A DNA stretch of 48,661 bases. It comes from Candidatus Pacearchaeota archaeon. Lineage in GTDB: Archaea; Nanobdellota; Nanobdellia; Pacearchaeales; GW2011-AR1. The translations under genes and the position numbers were made by a program. The notes under the pieces were generated by a model. The model had not been told where the DNA came from. It did not search any database and saw nothing but the letters and a program-made list of their open reading frames with translations. Shown one piece after another: positions 46,491-48,661 of the stretch. The stretch lies in contig VGKQ01000006.1 in assembly GCA_016866995.1 (NCBI GenBank), positions 1 to 48,661 on the forward strand, given 5' to 3'. Within the stretch, counting starts at the first letter, position 1. The number at the start of each line of letters is the position of its first letter.

Positions 46491-47225
46491 ATGGCAAATA
46501 TTAGTTTGCTTGAAATGAGAAAGACAAAGAAAAGAAACGTAAGAGAAGCAATTATATCAGTTCTTGGAAGGAAATTTCCTCTATCAATAAAAAAAATATT
46601 TTTTGAAATAAATAAAGAGTATAAATTAGGAGTAACCTATCAAGCAGTTTTCAAGTTGATAAATGAGATGTTAGAAGAAAATATTCTGGTAAAAAGCAAT
46701 AGAGAATATAAATTAAATATAAACTGGATAAACCGGCTTGAAAATGAGCTGGCTATTATAAAGAAAAATTATGTTGGTGAAGACAAAAAGTCCGATACTC
46801 AAATACAAGACAGAATAAATGAATTTATAGCTGTAATTGGACCAAAATTGAAAGAATATTTAGATAATGACAAATCTTGTATAATTACTCTCTCCGGAAC
46901 AGGTTATTATTATGCATTAAATCTATGGAAATATTTACTTAAGGAAGGAATAGACGTTAAGTTTATGAATCTGAACAAAACAGATCTCACAGCAGGAAAA
47001 AGAATTAAATTTAATAAAGAAGATTTTCAAAACAGAAAGGTTTTAATTGTTGATTATGGCATTTTCAGTGGATCAATATACAAACTTTTGATGGATGTTA
47101 TAAAGCCCTTAAAAAATAAATTTAAGATAATAGACATAAAGTTCATTGTTGATATCGATCTTGTTGGTTTAGCAGATTTTTCAGTAGTCAAAACCTCATC
47201 ATTAAGTAATACGCGAGTTATTTAA
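46491..47225 (+). CDS. winged-helix protein fused to a phosphoribosyltransferase-like domain
   Basis: 244 residues. The N-terminal 85 form a winged helix (REAIISVLGRKFPLSIKKIF, then TYQAVFKLINEMLEENILVK). The C-terminal part has LSGTGYYYALNLWKYLL and KVLIVDYGIFSGSIYKLLMD, the PRPP-binding loop pattern of type I phosphoribosyltransferases with DY in place of the usual DD. This is the arrangement of PurR-like or PyrR-like regulators that sense PRPP. Its stop overlaps the HisG-like gene's by four bases, tail to tail. Confidence 0.72.
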   Translation: MANISLLEMRKTKKRNVREAIISVLGRKFPLSIKKIFFEINKEYKLGVTYQAVFKLINEMLEENILVKSNREYKLNINWINRLENELAIIKKNYVGEDKKSDTQIQDRINEFIAVIGPKLKEYLDNDKSCIITLSGTGYYYALNLWKYLLKEGIDVKFMNLNKTDLTAGKRIKFNKEDFQNRKVLIVDYGIFSGSIYKLLMDVIKPLKNKFKIIDIKFIVDIDLVGLADFSVVKTSSLSNTRVI

Positions 47226-48442
47226 AAAATAATTGCTTTCTCTCTATGCTCTTTCCTTAACTTAGAAATATCTGCACAAGGATAATTTCCGAGATATACA
47301 TATTCTCCCTTAAAGTAACCATCACGCTCATAAAAATCTGTCATTAATGGACAATATGCATACAAAGAACTAAGCTCAAAGAATTCTACATTAATTATAG
47401 GTACAAAACCCAAATATTTCCTATTTTCAAATCCACTACAAGTATATGCATATTTTGAAGGAATTCCTCGAGCAAGATTTTGCTGTATGAACTCTCTAAA
47501 CTTGGGAAGATGTTCTTTTCTCATTATTCTATCCACTTTTATTGGTGTTTTAGGGCCCCATAAATAAAAATAACTCTCACCTTCTCCTGCATCATACCTT
47601 TTAAAAAGATCTTTCTCAACCTTATCAGATTTAGGAGCACAAGAAATCAATGCGTCTAATTCAATTCTAACCTGACAATGCTCTCGAACATCTTTAACAA
47701 CTGCCTCAATTCTTTCTTTTAATTCTTGAACCTTTCTTTGTTTCCATTCATCTTTCTTTGTTTCAGGACTTATATATAACCTTGCTGTTGAATCCATAAC
47801 TTTTTCTAAAACAACAAGATTTCTTTGTTTCAGACTTCTTCCAGTAGCCATTGCTTCAAGAATAAAATTAGTGGCTCCACTTAGTATATGCTCTTCTGTT
47901 GTTCCATGGGATTCTTCAATATCAAATTTCCGTCTAAAATTGCTACCTATATTTGGATATTCTGTTCTGCATCTTACTCTTCCTTCCATAGGATAATGAA
48001 GAGTAAATATTTGTAGATTAGACATATTTCTATCATCAGGAGGCAAACTTTTTCTTATCTCTTCAATTTTCTGCAATACTTCTGGAGAAGTTGCGAAAAC
48101 TAAATCCACATACCCACATTCTAAATCAAGATCCTCTTCAAGAGGGAGATAGTCTCTTCCAATTGCTCTAAACGAAGTATGGAGTGATATTGAATACTCC
48201 TTAGCTAAATCCCTTCCAGTTACTCCTAAGTCATAAACTCCTCTATGTATATCTCGAGGAATGTCTCTGGGACTTATTATAGTTATTTCAATCTCAGGAT
48301 CACTTGATTCAAAAGTTATATGTTTCCTGTCATTATCTCTGTAACCAATTTCTGCATTTTTTAATATATTATAAATGTTCCATTTAGCAGAATCAGCCAA
48401 ATGTCCTGTTGGCAATGCTATTCTTAATTTTCTTTCTGTCAT
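47222..48442 (-). CDS. HisG-like ATP phosphoribosyltransferase with C-terminal extension
   Basis: 406 residues. The first 250 match ATP phosphoribosyltransferase: LRIALPTGHLADSAKWNI, SPRDIPRDIHRGVYDLGVTG and the PRPP site MATGRSLKQRNLVVLEKV followed by DSTARL. Full-length HisG is about 285 residues in the long form. Here another 120-150 residues (ELDALISCAPKSDKVEKD to the end) form an unfamiliar region. No other his gene is in the window, so a histidine role is doubtful. It is convergent with a PRPP-sensing regulator-like gene. Confidence 0.75.
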   Translation of the reverse strand: MTERKLRIALPTGHLADSAKWNIYNILKNAEIGYRDNDRKHITFESSDPEIEITIISPRDIPRDIHRGVYDLGVTGRDLAKEYSISLHTSFRAIGRDYLPLEEDLDLECGYVDLVFATSPEVLQKIEEIRKSLPPDDRNMSNLQIFTLHYPMEGRVRCRTEYPNIGSNFRRKFDIEESHGTTEEHILSGATNFILEAMATGRSLKQRNLVVLEKVMDSTARLYISPETKKDEWKQRKVQELKERIEAVVKDVREHCQVRIELDALISCAPKSDKVEKDLFKRYDAGEGESYFYLWGPKTPIKVDRIMRKEHLPKFREFIQQNLARGIPSKYAYTCSGFENRKYLGFVPIINVEFFELSSLYAYCPLMTDFYERDGYFKGEYVYLGNYPCADISKLRKEHREKAIIF

Positions 48443-48599
48443 ATTAAATTCTAATTTTAATAGAAATCACCTCTAAAAATAAAGAGATATTTATTTTAAA
48501 TAAATTTCTATCTTGCAAAATATGTTTCAATTGATGTCTAGTCCGCTATTAAAGTTACCTCGATGATTTAAGTTCTTCATTATTTATATAACTTTTTGT

Positions 48600-48661
48600 T
48601 TATTTTCTCTTCTTTTCCAGGAAAGCTTGATAAGGAGTTCTAAGCTTTCCATTTGTCAAGC
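48600..48661 (-). CDS. C-terminus of a gene running off the window
   Basis: The last 19 codons on the minus strand read LTNGKLRTPYQAFLEKKRK followed by TAA at 48600-48602. The composition looks like a real protein end and no other frame is better. Its identity cannot be told from this fragment. The AT-rich gap 48443-48599 upstream of the HisG-like gene holds no other ORF. Confidence 0.4.
   Translation of the reverse strand, partial: LTNGKLRTPYQAFLEKKRK

Overview
This AT-rich window looks like a chromosome segment of a small-genome DPANN archaeon. The Pacearchaeota/Woesearchaeota-like grade is my inference from gene content, not a computed placement. The archaeal evidence is direct: aIF2-beta, aIF1A, a Pno1-like KH protein, DUF424, Tyw3, archaeal GatD and GatE, archaeal-type AspRS, TrmB and Lrp regulators, and a tRNA-Asn interrupted by two introns with bulge-helix-bulge (BHB) geometry. 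Many first genes carry a TTTAAA-type box about 30 to 21 bases before the start codon and no ribosome-binding site, which implies leaderless mRNAs. Genes inside operons, and a few with stronger-looking promoters, carry GGAGG-type sites.

Layout. 0.2-3.6 kb holds translation and RNA genes (aIF2-beta, Nudix, DUF5679-like zinc ribbon, DUF424, aIF1A, KH protein, split tRNA-Asn). 3.7-6.3 kb holds a PlsB-like acyltransferase, a nitroreductase and a phospholipase-D-type cardiolipin synthase, an unexpected pair of bacterial-style lipid genes. 6.4-9.0 kb holds a NYN protein, FtsZ and rubrerythrin. 9.3-11.4 kb has a TrmB regulator divergent from three unknown genes, two of them membrane proteins. 11.4-12.0 kb has tyw3 and a degenerate tRNA-Tyr-like gene. 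12.0-15.0 kb is a TrmB regulator divergent from a candidate peptide-modification cassette: a small helical protein, a Cys-rich 58-residue peptide, a radical SAM/SPASM enzyme and an HExxH protein. 15-19 kb has a truncated SLOG gene, HAD, DHH, MBL-fold, a membrane protein and a MazEF-like pair. 19-21.5 kb is a mosaic with flanking repeats, an anchored Cys-rich protein and an AAA/DUF4143 ATPase. 21.6-27 kb has gatA, a chorismate mutase, gatC, a frameshifted gene, a sugar isomerase-like protein and a non-discriminating-looking AspRS. 27-32 kb is a defence-like block (type IIG restriction-modification, accessory ORFs, nucleotidyltransferase pair). 32.3-34.8 kb is a second candidate peptide cassette: a double-Lrp regulator divergent from an 81-residue precursor with two NPVE..NN.YGCHP repeats, followed by another radical SAM/SPASM enzyme. 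34.8-40.2 kb has gatE, gatD, small membrane proteins and regulators. 40.3-46.4 kb is one 1966-residue secreted protein and a small upstream gene. 46.5-48.4 kb pairs an HTH-phosphoribosyltransferase protein with a HisG-like enzyme, convergently.

How it fits together. AspRS with His/Pro at the anticodon-recognition sites, GatA and GatC, and the tRNA-Asn gene fit an indirect Asn-tRNA pathway, while GatD plus GatE serve Glu-tRNA(Gln). The strongest candidates for undescribed biology are the two unrelated precursor-plus-radical-SAM cassettes. Each is controlled from a divergent regulator gene, and both occur in a lineage normally thought to have minimal metabolism. The tRNA-Asn with D-loop and T-loop introns is the clearest structural surprise.
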